A stretch of 59,642 nt of DNA from Gallionellales bacterium RIFCSPLOWO2_02_FULL_57_47 (GTDB lineage: Bacteria; Pseudomonadota; Gammaproteobacteria; Burkholderiales; Gallionellaceae), in the NCBI GenBank assembly GCA_001801175.1, contig MGWZ01000097.1:87755-147396 (forward strand), given 5' to 3'. The position numbers and the translations under genes are program-made. The number at the start of each line of letters is the position of its first letter. The stretch's first letter is position 1. Below, piece by piece: positions 1 to 9,720 of this stretch. Below the pieces are notes generated by a model, which was given only the letters and a program-made list of their open reading frames with translations, did not search any database and was not told where the DNA came from.

Positions 1-27
1 CCTACGGTAATACGAAGAATGGGCAGT

Positions 28-50
28 CGTAGGGCGGGTTCAACCCGCCG
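28..50. repeat. Short palindromic repeat (GTAGGGCGGGTT type)
   Basis: The core GGCGGGTTCAACCCGCC is an inverted repeat just upstream of tgt. Related GGCGGGTT...CCCGCC palindromes recur at about 1294-1340 and 5600-5645, so this is a dispersed miniature repeat family rather than a gene-specific site. Confidence 0.75.
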
Positions 51-59
51 CAAAAATAA

Positions 60-1289
<1,230 letters not shown>

Positions 1290-1293
1290 GCTG

Positions 1294-1415
1294 GCGTAGG
1301 GCGGGTTACACCCGCCGGTTTGCGGGTTACACCAGCCGCCACACGTGACAAACCGGAATAACATGCCCAACACAAATGGCGGGTGCAGTCCGCCCTGCTC
1401 TAAGCGTGTTGGGCA
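1294..1415. repeat. Two palindromic repeats between tgt and yajC
   Basis: First a GTAGGGCGGGTTACACCCGCC palindrome with a degenerate second copy (about 1294-1340). Then a MITE-like unit at 1364-1415 with perfect 10-bp terminal inverted repeats TGCCCAACAC / GTGTTGGGCA enclosing GGCGG...CCGCC. No coding potential is evident. Confidence 0.7.
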
Positions 1416-1488
1416 AGCAAGCATTGAAGCCGCCCCCGCGCTTCGTGGTAGAATGCGCGCCTTTTGATTTAACCCCGGAGATTGAATA

Positions 1489-1815
1489 ATGTTTATCAGT
1501 AATGCATATGCCGAAGCGGCCGCACCGGTACAGGGTGCCGGCCTCATGGATTTTCTCCCGCTGATTGCCCTGGTTGCGGTGTTTTATTTTCTGGTATTGC
1601 GCCCGCAAGCCAAGCGCGCCAAAGAGCAAAAAGCCATGGTCGAAGCGTTGCAGCGCGGCGACGAAATAATGACGACAGGCGGTATAGTGGGGCGTGTCAA
1701 CAAGGTATATGAACAATATGCTGGTGTTGAACTTGCCGAAAATATCGAAATAACGGTACAAAAGGCCTCGATTCAAAGCGTGCTGCCCAAGGGAACCATC
1801 AAGGCCATCAAGTAA
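1489..1815 (+). CDS. yajC: Sec translocon accessory protein YajC
   Basis: Small single-span inner-membrane partner of SecDF that supports SecYEG-dependent export. It is 108 aa, with a hydrophobic segment at about residues 20-41 (LPLIALVAVFYFLVLRPQ), then a basic stretch and a cytosolic domain with the family's RGDEIMTTGGIVGRV motif. The start is chosen by a GGAG ribosome site about 10 nt upstream. secD begins 75 bp downstream, after a short tandem repeat. Confidence 0.95.
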   Translation: MFISNAYAEAAAPVQGAGLMDFLPLIALVAVFYFLVLRPQAKRAKEQKAMVEALQRGDEIMTTGGIVGRVNKVYEQYAGVELAENIEITVQKASIQSVLPKGTIKAIK

Positions 1816-1825
1816 GGGGGCTCTC

Positions 1826-1858
1826 GTAGCCTGTAGCCTGTAGCCTGTAGCCTGTAGC
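1826..1858. repeat. 7-bp tandem repeat (GTAGCCT), about 4.7 copies
   Basis: Four perfect consecutive GTAGCCT units plus a partial fifth lie between the yajC stop and the secD start. The tract could vary in copy number by slippage and sits 33 bp upstream of secD, within the operon leader. Confidence 0.9.
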
Positions 1859-1890
1859 CACCAGCTACCACCTAACCATTCGAGGTTTAA

Positions 1891-3702
1891 ATGAATCAAT
1901 ATCCATTGTGGAAATATCTGCTGATTTTGGCCGCGTTGCTGGCAGGGCTGATTTACACCCTGCCGAATTTTTTCGGTGAATCGCCCGCTGTGCAGGTATC
2001 GCCGTTACGCTCCAGCCTGAAAGCGGATGCCGCATTGCTGGAGCGCGTGGAAAGTGTTCTGAAGACAGCCAGCCTTGCTCCGGAAGTGATCTCCCTGGAC
2101 GGCAACAGCGTCAAGGCGCGTTTTGCCGATACCGACAGCCAGCTGAAGGCGAAGGATATATTGGCTGGCAAGTTGGGTGAAGACTACGTGGTCGCGCTCA
2201 ATTTGTTGCCGCGTTCGCCGCATTGGCTGACCAGGCTCAATGCGCTTCCGATGTATCTTGGCCTGGATTTGCGCGGCGGCGTGCACTTCCTGTTGCAGGT
2301 GGATATGAAGGCCGCAATCAATAAGGCGCTGGAAGCCGCTACCGGCGATATTCGCAGCGTGTTGCGCGAGCAGAATATCGCGTATGCCGGCGTGAGTCGC
2401 GACGGCAACATGTTGCTGGTGAAGTTCCGCGATGCCGAGGCGCGCAGCAAGGGTGAGGCGGAAATCAAGCAGCGTTTTTCAGAATATGCGCTGAACGAAA
2501 AGGAAGCAGGCGGCGAATTTTTGTTGCAGGCGGCTCTCAAGCCGGAAGCCGAACGGCGTATTCAGGATTCAGCCGTGCAGCAAAACCTGTTGACCCTGCG
2601 CAACCGCGTCAATGAGCTTGGAGTGGCCGAGCCGGTGATCCAGCAGCAGGGTGCAGATCGCGTGGTGGTGCAATTGCCCGGTGTGCAGGATACGGCGCGC
2701 GCCAAGGATATTCTCGGGCGTACCGCCACGCTGGAAGTGCGCCTGGTGGATGAGGAACATCAAATCAGCCCGGGTGCTGCGGCGCCGTTCGGCACCGAGA
2801 TGTTCAAGGACCGCGATGGCAGGATGCTGCTGGTGAAGAAGCAGGTGATCCTGACCGGCGAGCGCATCAACGACGCACAGCCCGGTTTCGACAGCCGCAG
2901 CAATGAGCCTGCCGTTCACATCAATCTGGACGGAGTGGGCGCGCGCAAGTTCAAGGAAGCGACGCGTGAAAATGTCGGCAAGCGCATGGCGATCATCCTG
3001 TTTGAAAAAGGAAAAGGCGAAATCGTCACGGCGCCCGTCATCCGCGAAGAGATCGGTGGCGGCCGCGTCCAGATCAGCGGCCAGATGGATACCGTGGAAG
3101 CCCAGGACACAGCGCTGCTGCTGCGCGCCGGTGCGCTGGCGGCACCGATGGAAATCATCGAGGAGCGCACCGTCGGCCCCAGCCTGGGGGCAGATAATAT
3201 TACGCGCGGTTTCGATTCCACCAAGATCGGTTTCATCATGATCGCCGTATTCATGATCGCCTACTACCTGATGTTTGGCACGATTTCCGTGCTGGCGCTG
3301 GGCGCAAACCTGCTGTTGCTGGTGGCGCTGCTGTCGATGCTGCAGGCCACGCTGACCTTGCCCGGCATGGCGGGCATCGCGCTGACGCTGGGGATGGCGA
3401 TTGACTCGAACGTGCTGATCAACGAGCGCATCCGCGAAGAACTGCGCAATGGCGTGACTCCGCAGGCTGCGATCCATGCCGGATATGACCGTGCATTCGG
3501 CACCATTCTCGATTCGAACGTCACGACGATGATTGCCGGGGTTGCGTTGTTCATGTTCGGTTCCGGTCCGATCAAGGGATTTGCGGTAGTGTTGTGTCTG
3601 GGTATCCTGACGTCGATGTTCAGCGCGATGCTGGTATCGCGTGCGCTGGTGAATTTGATTTATGGGCGCAAGGCGCGTCTGACCAGTGTGGCAATAGGTT
3701 AA
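1891..3702 (+). CDS. secD: Protein-export membrane protein SecD
   Basis: Large subunit of SecDF, which uses the proton motive force to pull preproteins across the inner membrane. At 603 aa it has the expected size. There is an N-terminal membrane anchor, the DLRGGVHFLLQVD signature near residue 125, a long periplasmic P1 region, and a C-terminal RND-type block of five membrane spans with the conserved AIDSNVLINERIREELR motif near residue 510. GAGG precedes the ATG. It is co-directional with yajC and secF. Confidence 0.97.
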   Translation: MNQYPLWKYLLILAALLAGLIYTLPNFFGESPAVQVSPLRSSLKADAALLERVESVLKTASLAPEVISLDGNSVKARFADTDSQLKAKDILAGKLGEDYVVALNLLPRSPHWLTRLNALPMYLGLDLRGGVHFLLQVDMKAAINKALEAATGDIRSVLREQNIAYAGVSRDGNMLLVKFRDAEARSKGEAEIKQRFSEYALNEKEAGGEFLLQAALKPEAERRIQDSAVQQNLLTLRNRVNELGVAEPVIQQQGADRVVVQLPGVQDTARAKDILGRTATLEVRLVDEEHQISPGAAAPFGTEMFKDRDGRMLLVKKQVILTGERINDAQPGFDSRSNEPAVHINLDGVGARKFKEATRENVGKRMAIILFEKGKGEIVTAPVIREEIGGGRVQISGQMDTVEAQDTALLLRAGALAAPMEIIEERTVGPSLGADNITRGFDSTKIGFIMIAVFMIAYYLMFGTISVLALGANLLLLVALLSMLQATLTLPGMAGIALTLGMAIDSNVLINERIREELRNGVTPQAAIHAGYDRAFGTILDSNVTTMIAGVALFMFGSGPIKGFAVVLCLGILTSMFSAMLVSRALVNLIYGRKARLTSVAIG

Positions 3703-3717
3703 GGATATTTTGTCGTA

Positions 3718-3760
3718 AGGTGGGCAGTGCCTCCATGTCGGGCGCAGCCCGACCTACATT
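3718..3760. repeat. Palindromic repeat between secD and secF
   Basis: The stem GTCGGGCGCAGCCCGAC (3735-3751) with flanking AGGTGGGC/ACCTAC sequence lies between secD and secF. It looks like another miniature palindrome of this genome rather than a terminator, since no T-run follows and secF is in the same operon. Confidence 0.6.
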
Positions 3761-3789
3761 TGGTTCCGGTATGTTCAAGGATAAATAAG

Positions 3790-4722
3790 ATGGAATTTTT
3801 CAAGATCAAACGCGACATCCCTTTCATGAGCTATGGGCGCTACACCACCAGTATTTCGCTGGCGACGTTTATATTGGCGGTATTCTTTCTCGCTGCCAGG
3901 GGCCTGAATTTCGGTGTGGATTTTACCGGAGGCACGGTGATGGAGGTGCATTACGCGCAACCGGCCGATCTTGCCAAAATGCGTGAACAGCTTGCCGCGA
4001 CGGGTTTGCCGGATGCATTGGTGCAGAACTTCGGTTCCAGCCACGATGTGCTGATTCAAATACCGCTCAAGCAGAATCTCGCCGGCGCAAAATTGAGCGA
4101 ACAGGTGATGGACGGCCTGCGCAAGCAGGATCCCGGCGTGGAAATGCGCCGCGTGGAATTCGTCGGCCCGCAGGTAGGCAAGGATCTGGTGGAAAATGGG
4201 GCACTGGCTTTGATGCTGGTGTCGCTGGGTATTGTCGGCTACTTGTGGTTGCGCTTTGAATGGAAATTCGGCCTGTCCGCGCTCATCGCCAACCTGCATG
4301 ACGTGGTCATCATCCTCGGCTTCTTTGCCTACTTTCAATGGGAATTCTCGCTGTCCGTGCTGGCGGCGGTGCTGGCGGTGCTGGGGTACTCGGTGAACGA
4401 ATCGGTGGTGGTGTTCGACCGTATCCGTGAAAACTTCCGCACCATGCGCAAGGCCGGGGTTGCAGAAATCATCGACAATGCGATTACCCGCACGATGTCG
4501 CGCACCATTATCACGCACGGTTCGACGCAGATGATGGTCGGCGCGATGCTGTTCTTCGGCGGCGAGACGCTGCATTATTTCGCGATGGCCCTGACGATTG
4601 GGATACTGTTCAGTATTTATTCCTCGGTGCTGGTCGCCAGCCCGCTGTTGATGATACTCGGTGTGTCGCGCGAAGACTTCCTCAAGCCGGAAAAAGCGGA
4701 AGCAGAGGAAGTCCTGCCGTAG
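3790..4722 (+). CDS. secF: Protein-export membrane protein SecF
   Basis: Second SecDF subunit, 310 aa, with six predicted spans. Visible signatures are the N-terminal FGVDFTGGTVMEVHY region, GPQVGKDLVENGALAL and the C-terminal YSVNESVVVFDRIRENF motif. The ATG at 3790 (MEFFKIKRDIPF) is chosen over an in-frame upstream ATG at 3727, because that extension is translated from repeat DNA and family members begin near MEFF. AAGG lies upstream. Confidence 0.96.
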   Translation: MEFFKIKRDIPFMSYGRYTTSISLATFILAVFFLAARGLNFGVDFTGGTVMEVHYAQPADLAKMREQLAATGLPDALVQNFGSSHDVLIQIPLKQNLAGAKLSEQVMDGLRKQDPGVEMRRVEFVGPQVGKDLVENGALALMLVSLGIVGYLWLRFEWKFGLSALIANLHDVVIILGFFAYFQWEFSLSVLAAVLAVLGYSVNESVVVFDRIRENFRTMRKAGVAEIIDNAITRTMSRTIITHGSTQMMVGAMLFFGGETLHYFAMALTIGILFSIYSSVLVASPLLMILGVSREDFLKPEKAEAEEVLP

Positions 4723-4772
4723 GTTGGGTTAGCGGTTTTCTTGCGCAACCTGACAAATCCTGCCTAGTTTAT

Positions 4773-4797
4773 GTTGGGTCGCGCCCTGCGACCCAAC
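4773..4797 (+). other. GC-rich stem-loop after secF
   Basis: GTTGGGTCGC...GCGACCCAAC forms a strong hairpin between secF and the DedA gene. No T-run follows, so it is either a repeat-family palindrome or an RNA-stabilising structure. It may separate the sec operon from the next gene. Confidence 0.5.
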
Positions 4798-4817
4798 CTG
4801 CAAATCTGGAGTAGCTC

Positions 4818-5456
4818 TTGGATTTACTCACTGCATTCATCGACATCGTCCTGCATCTGGACGCCCACCTGCTGGCGCTCACCCAGGAGTATGGCGTGTG
4901 GGTGTATGCCATCCTGTTCCTGATCATCTATTGTGAAACCGGACTTGTAATCACGCCTTTTTTGCCCGGAGATTCGCTGCTGTTCGTGGCGGGTGCGCTG
5001 TGCGGGATGGGCGCGCTGCAATTGGAACTGCTCGTGCCATTGTTGGTGCTGGCGGCATTCAGCGGCGACAACACCAACTACTGGATCGGGCGGCTGATCG
5101 GGGTGCGCTTGCTTAAACGCACGAATGGACTCATCAAGCACGAACACATCGACAAGACCCACGCTTTTTACGAAAAACACGGCGGCAAGACCATTCTGTT
5201 CGCGCGATTTTTACCGATCATTCGCACCTTTGCACCGTTTGTTGCCGGCATCGGGTTGATGCGTTACCGGTTGTTCATGCTGTTCAGCGCGCTGGGTAGC
5301 ATGGCGTGGATAGGCAGCCTCACCGTGGCGGGCTTCTTTTTTGGCAACATCCCGGTAGTGAAAGATAACCTTACAATCATCATCCTCGGGATTATCGTGA
5401 TTTCCCTGCTGCCCGCATTGCTTGAGATTATCCGGCACCGCAAGCGTGCCACTTAA
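4818..5456 (+). CDS. DedA family (SNARE-associated/VTT domain) membrane protein
   Basis: Integral inner-membrane protein of the DedA family, linked in other bacteria to membrane homeostasis and undecaprenyl-phosphate or phospholipid flipping. It is 212 aa, with the conserved TPFLPGDSLLFVAGAL motif near residue 50 and the FARFLPIIRTFAPFVAGIG motif near residue 135. The TTG start is chosen because CTGGAG lies 8 nt upstream and no better ATG exists. It converges on the pst operon. Confidence 0.9.
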   Translation: MDLLTAFIDIVLHLDAHLLALTQEYGVWVYAILFLIIYCETGLVITPFLPGDSLLFVAGALCGMGALQLELLVPLLVLAAFSGDNTNYWIGRLIGVRLLKRTNGLIKHEHIDKTHAFYEKHGGKTILFARFLPIIRTFAPFVAGIGLMRYRLFMLFSALGSMAWIGSLTVAGFFFGNIPVVKDNLTIIILGIIVISLLPALLEIIRHRKRAT

Positions 5457-5503
5457 ACTCCAGGTCTGAGGGCTCCTCTCAAAGCCTGGCAGGATGCGGT
5501 GCC

Positions 5504-5599
5504 TCGATCAAATCCCCAAGATACATATAGGCGGTGTAATCGGAGACGCGCGCGGCTTGCTGCATGTTGTGCGTGACGATGACGATGGTGAAGTCTTCA
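5504..5599 (-). pseudogene. Duplicated internal fragment of pstB
   Basis: About 96 bp nearly identical to 5755-5850 inside pstB, encoding the stretch [20 protein letters not shown] and neighbours (about residues 208-240), then diverging to a stop. Only a few substitutions separate the copies. A palindromic repeat (5600-5645) sits between this fragment and the intact 3' end of pstB, suggesting repeat-associated partial tandem duplication. It has no start and is not expected to be translated. Confidence 0.9.
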
Positions 5600-5645
5600 G
5601 GTAGGGCGGGTTCTACCCGCCATGGCGGGCGAGAAGCCCGCCTTA
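5600..5645. repeat. Palindromic repeat at pstB duplication junction
   Basis: GTAGGGCGGGTTCTACCCGCC is followed by ATGGCGGGCGAGAAGCCCGCC, two consecutive inverted repeats of the dispersed family. It lies exactly where the duplicated pstB fragment ends. Confidence 0.8.
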
Positions 5646-5676
5646 CGACTGCGTGTCTGACGAAAATGCGGTTCGC

Positions 5677-6471
5677 TTAGCCGAAGCGGCCGGTGATGTA
5701 GTCTTCCGTTTCCTTGCGCTTCGGATTGGTGAACACCGTACTCGTGTCGCCGAACTCGATCAGGTCGCCCAGATACATATAGGCGGTGTAATCGGAGACG
5801 CGAGCGGCTTGCTGCATGTTGTGCGTGACGATGACGATGGTGAAGTCTTCCTTCAGTTCGTCGATCAGTTTTTCGATGTGCGCGGTGGAGATCGGGTCAA
5901 GCGCCGAGGTCGGTTCATCCAGCAGCAAAACCTGCGGCTTGACGGCGATGGCACGCGCGATGCACAACCGCTGCTGCTGTCCCCCGGACAGGCTGGTGCC
6001 GCTTTGCCTGAGCTTGTCCTTGGCTTCGGTCCACAGCGCGGCCTTGCGCAAGGCCCATTCGACGCGCTCATCCATGTCATTCTTGCTGAGGCTTTCGTAG
6101 AGCTTTACGCCAAACGCGATATTGTCATAAATCGACATCGGGAACGGAGTGGGTTTCTGGAATACCATGCCGATCTTGGCGCGCAGCATGTTCAGGTCCT
6201 GTTTTTTGTCGAGTATGTTTGCGCCGTCCAGCAGAACTTCCCCGGTCGCTTTTTGCATGGGGTAAAGCTGATACATGCGGTTGAAGGTGCGCAACAGCGT
6301 GGATTTGCCGCAGCCGGACGGGCCGATGAAGGCGGTCACCATTTTTTCGGCGATGCTCAGGTTGATGTCCTTGAGCGCGCGGTCATTGCCGTAATAAAAA
6401 TTAAGGTCCCTGACAATTAATTTTGGGATGATTGTTTTCGGATTGGCGGTGTTTTCAGCGTTCATTTGCAA
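5677..6471 (-). CDS. pstB: Phosphate ABC transporter ATP-binding protein PstB (copy 1)
   Basis: ATPase of the high-affinity phosphate importer. It is 264 aa with Walker [10 protein letters not shown] (residues 50-58), Q-loop near residue 105, ABC signature LSGGQQQR (161-168), Walker [13 protein letters not shown] (181-192) and the switch His in VTHNMQ. The C-terminus [11 protein letters not shown] is typical and complete. It is the last gene of pstS-pstC-pstA-pstB, starting 19 bp after pstA. Confidence 0.97.
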   Translation of the reverse strand: MQMNAENTANPKTIIPKLIVRDLNFYYGNDRALKDINLSIAEKMVTAFIGPSGCGKSTLLRTFNRMYQLYPMQKATGEVLLDGANILDKKQDLNMLRAKIGMVFQKPTPFPMSIYDNIAFGVKLYESLSKNDMDERVEWALRKAALWTEAKDKLRQSGTSLSGGQQQRLCIARAIAVKPQVLLLDEPTSALDPISTAHIEKLIDELKEDFTIVIVTHNMQQAARVSDYTAYMYLGDLIEFGDTSTVFTNPKRKETEDYITGRFG

Positions 6472-6490
6472 GCCTTGTTAATGACCGGGT

Positions 6491-7342
6491 TTAATGTGTT
6501 GTGGCGCTTTGCCTGAACAGCACGCGAGCCAGAATATTCAGCGTCAGTACGCTAACGGTAATCAGCAGCGCACCGGCCCATGCCAGTTTCTGCCAGTCTT
6601 CATAGGGGCTCATCGCGAACTGGAAAATCACCACCGGCAAATTGGCCATCGGCTGATCCATGTTGCTGCTCCAGAACTGGTTGTTCAGCGCGGTGAACAG
6701 CAAGGGCGCGGTTTCACCGCTGATGCGCGCGATAGCCAGCATCACCCCGGTGATGATCCCGGCACGCGCGGCGCGCAGCGTGACGAAGTTGATGATTTTC
6801 CATTGCGGCGCGCCGAGTGCCGCCGCCGCTTCGCGCAGCGTGGTCGGCACCAGGCGCAACATGTTTTCGGTAGTGCGGATGACAATGGGGATAACGATAA
6901 TCGACAGCGCCAGCGCGCCTGCCCAGCCGGAAAAGTGTTTAACCCTGATGACATATACTTCGTACACGAACAGGCCGATCACGATGGACGGAGCGGAGAG
7001 CAGCACGTCATTGATGAAGCGCGTGACCGGTGCAAGCCAGCCGCGCTGGCCGAATTCTGCCAGATACGTGCCGGCAAATATGCCGATGGGGGTGCCGATC
7101 AGCGTGCCTACCAGCGTCATTGCCAGGCTGCCGGCAATGGCGTTGAGCAGACCGCCGTCGCTGCCCGGCGGTGGGGTCATTTGCGTGAACACCACCGGGG
7201 CGAGCGCGGGCAAGCCGTGCTCCAGCAGTGTCCACAAAATCCAGCACAGCCAGAACAGGCCGAATGCCATGGCCAGCATTGAAATAACGAGGCCGATTGC
7301 GTTGACGATGCGGCGGCGCGTATACAGGTTCAGCATGGTCAA
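6491..7342 (-). CDS. pstA: Phosphate ABC transporter permease PstA (copy 1)
   Basis: Inner-membrane permease of the Pst importer, 283 aa with about six spans. The EAA loop is visible as [21 protein letters not shown], and the [14 protein letters not shown] segment is conserved in PstA. Its ATG overlaps the pstC stop by 4 bp (ATGA), indicating translational coupling. Confidence 0.96.
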   Translation of the reverse strand: MTMLNLYTRRRIVNAIGLVISMLAMAFGLFWLCWILWTLLEHGLPALAPVVFTQMTPPPGSDGGLLNAIAGSLAMTLVGTLIGTPIGIFAGTYLAEFGQRGWLAPVTRFINDVLLSAPSIVIGLFVYEVYVIRVKHFSGWAGALALSIIVIPIVIRTTENMLRLVPTTLREAAAALGAPQWKIINFVTLRAARAGIITGVMLAIARISGETAPLLFTALNNQFWSSNMDQPMANLPVVIFQFAMSPYEDWQKLAWAGALLITVSVLTLNILARVLFRQSATTH

Positions 7343-8301
7343 GCCGCCTGCCCTTCGCGCTTGCCGAGTTTATAGAGCATGTAGCGCGCGAGCGACAGAA
7401 CCACGAAAGTGATGAAAAACAGGATCAGGCCGAGCTCGATCAGCGCGGAAGTGTAGAGCTCCCCGTAGGCCTCGGTAAATTCGTTGGCGAGCGCCGAAGC
7501 GATGCTGTTGCCGGGCATCAATAAAGACTTACTCAGTTCGTGCGAATTGCCGATGACAAAGGTGACGGCCATGGTTTCTCCGAGTGCGCGCCCCAAGCCG
7601 AGCATGATACCGCCGACCACGCCGATTCTGGTGTAGGGCAGCACGACTTTCCACATGACTTCCCAGGTGGTTGCGCCGAGGCCATAAGCAGATTCCTTCA
7701 GCAGCGTGGGGACTACTTCGAATACGTCGCGCATCACTGACGCGATGAACGGGATGATCATGATCGAGAGAATGATGCCGGCGGTCAGCATGCCGATACC
7801 CATCGGTGGGCCGGAAAAAAACGGACCGAGGTACGGCATAGCTCCGATACGGTCGTTGAGCCAGGGTTCGACATGATCGGCAAACAACGGGGCGAACACG
7901 AACAGCCCCCACATGCCGTAGATGATGCTGGGAATGCCCGCCAGCAACTCGATGGCGATGCCCAGCGGGCGGCGCAGGATGCGCGGTGATAATTCGGTCA
8001 GGAACAGGGCGATACCAAAGCTGACCGGAATGGCGATCAGCAGGGCGATGCCGGAGGTGACCAGCGTGCCGAAGATCGGGATCAGCGCGCCGAATTGATC
8101 GTTGACCGGATCCCAGTCGGAGCTGGTCAGAAATCCGAAGCCGAATGCACGGATGGCGGGCATACTGCCCACCACCAGTGAGCCGATAATGGCGGCGAGC
8201 AAAACCAGTACGCCAAATGCAGACACGCGCGTCAGATTGCGGAACAGCAGGTCCAGTATGGTATGTCGCTTAAGGCTGGCTTCGTGTAAAAACTTCGGCA
8301 T
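7339..8301 (-). CDS. pstC: Phosphate ABC transporter permease PstC (copy 1)
   Basis: Permease partner of PstA, 320 aa. Conserved PstC segments include [19 protein letters not shown], the EAA-type [20 protein letters not shown] and [17 protein letters not shown]. It starts 70 bp after pstS, separated from it by a strong stem-loop that probably sets the pstS to pstC expression ratio. Confidence 0.96.
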   Translation of the reverse strand: MPKFLHEASLKRHTILDLLFRNLTRVSAFGVLVLLAAIIGSLVVGSMPAIRAFGFGFLTSSDWDPVNDQFGALIPIFGTLVTSGIALLIAIPVSFGIALFLTELSPRILRRPLGIAIELLAGIPSIIYGMWGLFVFAPLFADHVEPWLNDRIGAMPYLGPFFSGPPMGIGMLTAGIILSIMIIPFIASVMRDVFEVVPTLLKESAYGLGATTWEVMWKVVLPYTRIGVVGGIMLGLGRALGETMAVTFVIGNSHELSKSLLMPGNSIASALANEFTEAYGELYTSALIELGLILFFITFVVLSLARYMLYKLGKREGQAA

Positions 8302-8317
8302 AAATCGGGGCTGTCAG

Positions 8318-8348
8318 TGAGAAAAATAACGGGGGCGTCGAGCCCCCG
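8318..8348 (-). terminator. Stem-loop attenuator between pstS and pstC (copy 1)
   Basis: On the minus strand CGGGGGCTCGACGCCCCCG forms a perfect stem followed by TTATTTTT. It lies immediately downstream of pstS and upstream of pstC. It probably causes partial termination or mRNA protection, so that the binding protein is made in excess. Confidence 0.8.
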
Positions 8349-8371
8349 CAATTATAGCCTAACGGCAGCCT

Positions 8372-9421
8372 TTATTTGACCAGCGGCGAACCGGATGGAT
8401 CACGGATTTGATTTTTCCATGCCTTGCGGATGAGGTTCTGCACATTTTCCGGCAGCGGCACGTAATCCAGGTCGGCAGCCAGCTTGTCGCCCTTGCCGTA
8501 AGCCCAGTCGAAAAACTTCAGCACTTCCTTGCCGGTTGCCGGTTTTTCCTGCACCTTGTGCATCAGCACGAAAGTCGCGCCGCTGATCGGCCAGCTTTCC
8601 TTGCCTGCCTCGTCGGTCAGGATTTTGTAGAAGCCTGGCGCCTTGTCCCATTGCGCGTTGGCAGCCGCAGCCTTGAACGATACATCACTCGGCTGCACGT
8701 AGTTGCCGTCGCGATTTTTCATTTGCACGTTGTTCATCTTGTTTTGCAATGCATAAGCGTATTCCACATAGCCGATGGAATTTTTGATGCGCTGCACATA
8801 AGAAGCGACCCCTTCGTTGCCTTTGCCGCCCGTGCCGGCTTTCCATGAAACCGCCGTACCTTCACCAACGGCTGACTTCCACTCCGGGCTGACCTTTGCC
8901 AGATAATTGGTGAAAATGAACGTGGTGCCGGAGCCATCCGAGCGATGCACGACGGTAATATTGCTGTCTGGCAATTTGATGTCCTTGTTCAGCGCGGCCA
9001 AGGCAGGGTCATTCCACTTGGTGATTTTGCCCAAATAAATGTCGGCCAGAGTCGTCCCGTCCAGTTTGAGCGTCCCGGTGGCGATACCGGGAAGGTTGAC
9101 GACAGGAACCACGCCGCCGATCACTGTCGGAAACTGCATCAGGCCGTTCTTGTCGAGTTCTTCCAGTTTCAGGGGCATGTCGGATGCGCCGAAATCCACG
9201 GTCTTGGCGGTGATCTGCTTGATGCCGCCACCTGAGCCGATGGACTGATAATTCATGTTAATCCGTGTTTCTGCTTTATAGGCTTCCGCCCATTTGGCAT
9301 AGATCGGGTAGGGGAAAGTCGCGCCCGCACCGGTGATGCCGACTGCCTGGCTTGCGCCGGCATAAACCAGCACAGCGGCGGCAGCGATGCCGATGATGAG
9401 TTGCTTGAGTTTGCTGTTCAT
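8372..9421 (-). CDS. pstS: Periplasmic phosphate-binding protein PstS (copy 1)
   Basis: Binds inorganic phosphate and hands it to PstCA. It is 349 aa with a Sec signal peptide of about 25 residues (MNSKLKQLIIGIAAAAVLVY...ASQA). Family motifs include GAGATFPYPIYAKWAEAY, NYQSIGSGGGIKQI, DFGASDMPL and VHRSDGSGTTFIFTNYL. The ATG at 9421 is preferred over the upstream in-frame ATG at 9562, because it starts a proper signal peptide and has GGAG 6-9 nt upstream. Confidence 0.97.
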   Translation of the reverse strand: MNSKLKQLIIGIAAAAVLVYAGASQAVGITGAGATFPYPIYAKWAEAYKAETRINMNYQSIGSGGGIKQITAKTVDFGASDMPLKLEELDKNGLMQFPTVIGGVVPVVNLPGIATGTLKLDGTTLADIYLGKITKWNDPALAALNKDIKLPDSNITVVHRSDGSGTTFIFTNYLAKVSPEWKSAVGEGTAVSWKAGTGGKGNEGVASYVQRIKNSIGYVEYAYALQNKMNNVQMKNRDGNYVQPSDVSFKAAAANAQWDKAPGFYKILTDEAGKESWPISGATFVLMHKVQEKPATGKEVLKFFDWAYGKGDKLAADLDYVPLPENVQNLIRKAWKNQIRDPSGSPLVK

Positions 9422-9513
9422 AGTATCTCCATAATTTATGTGTGTTGCAGTTGCTTTTGGGGGGCATTGAAACCAACAACGCTTTGTTGTGAGATGCATG
9501 ATAAGTTTTTTAT

Positions 9514-9529
9514 ATGACACAATTATTAC
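9514..9529 (-). promoter_or_regulatory. Weak Pho-box-like repeat upstream of pstS copy 1
   Basis: On the minus strand GTAAT and GTCAT occur 11 bp apart (GTAATAATTGTGTCAT), about 95 bp upstream of the pstS start. The 11-bp spacing fits PhoB half-sites but the match to CTGTCAT is weak. Regulation of pst by PhoB is established for the family; this particular site is only a candidate. Confidence 0.35.
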
Positions 9530-9576
9530 ACTCCTGATTGTTTTTATGTGCCGCAGCTTCAAGTGACTGAGTTAAG

Positions 9577-9604
9577 GAAAAAAAAGAGGCAGTTGCCTGC
9601 CTCT
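9577..9604 (-). terminator. Rho-independent terminator of the porin gene
   Basis: Reading the minus strand, AGAGGCAG, a 4-nt loop and CTGCCTCT form a perfect 8-bp stem followed by eight T residues. It lies about 117 bp beyond the porin stop and upstream of the pstS promoter region, separating the two transcription units. Confidence 0.9.
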
Positions 9605-9720
9605 GAAAAGCTGGGTATTGCAACCCAGGGGGGAAGGAAAACCAATAAAGGGTGTTTGAGGATGCACGCCGGTTTCTGCGCAGGCTGCGTGGTGCGCAGC
9701 CTGCGGTTGCTTATGCCATA

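Noticed and set aside
1826-1858. CRISPR-like short repeat
   Set aside because: Units are 7 bp and directly adjacent with no spacers; a simple tandem repeat. No cas genes in the window.
5653-6420. 255-codon plus-strand frame
   Set aside because: Antisense to pstB copy 1, which has every ABC ATPase motif; no independent evidence for a gene.
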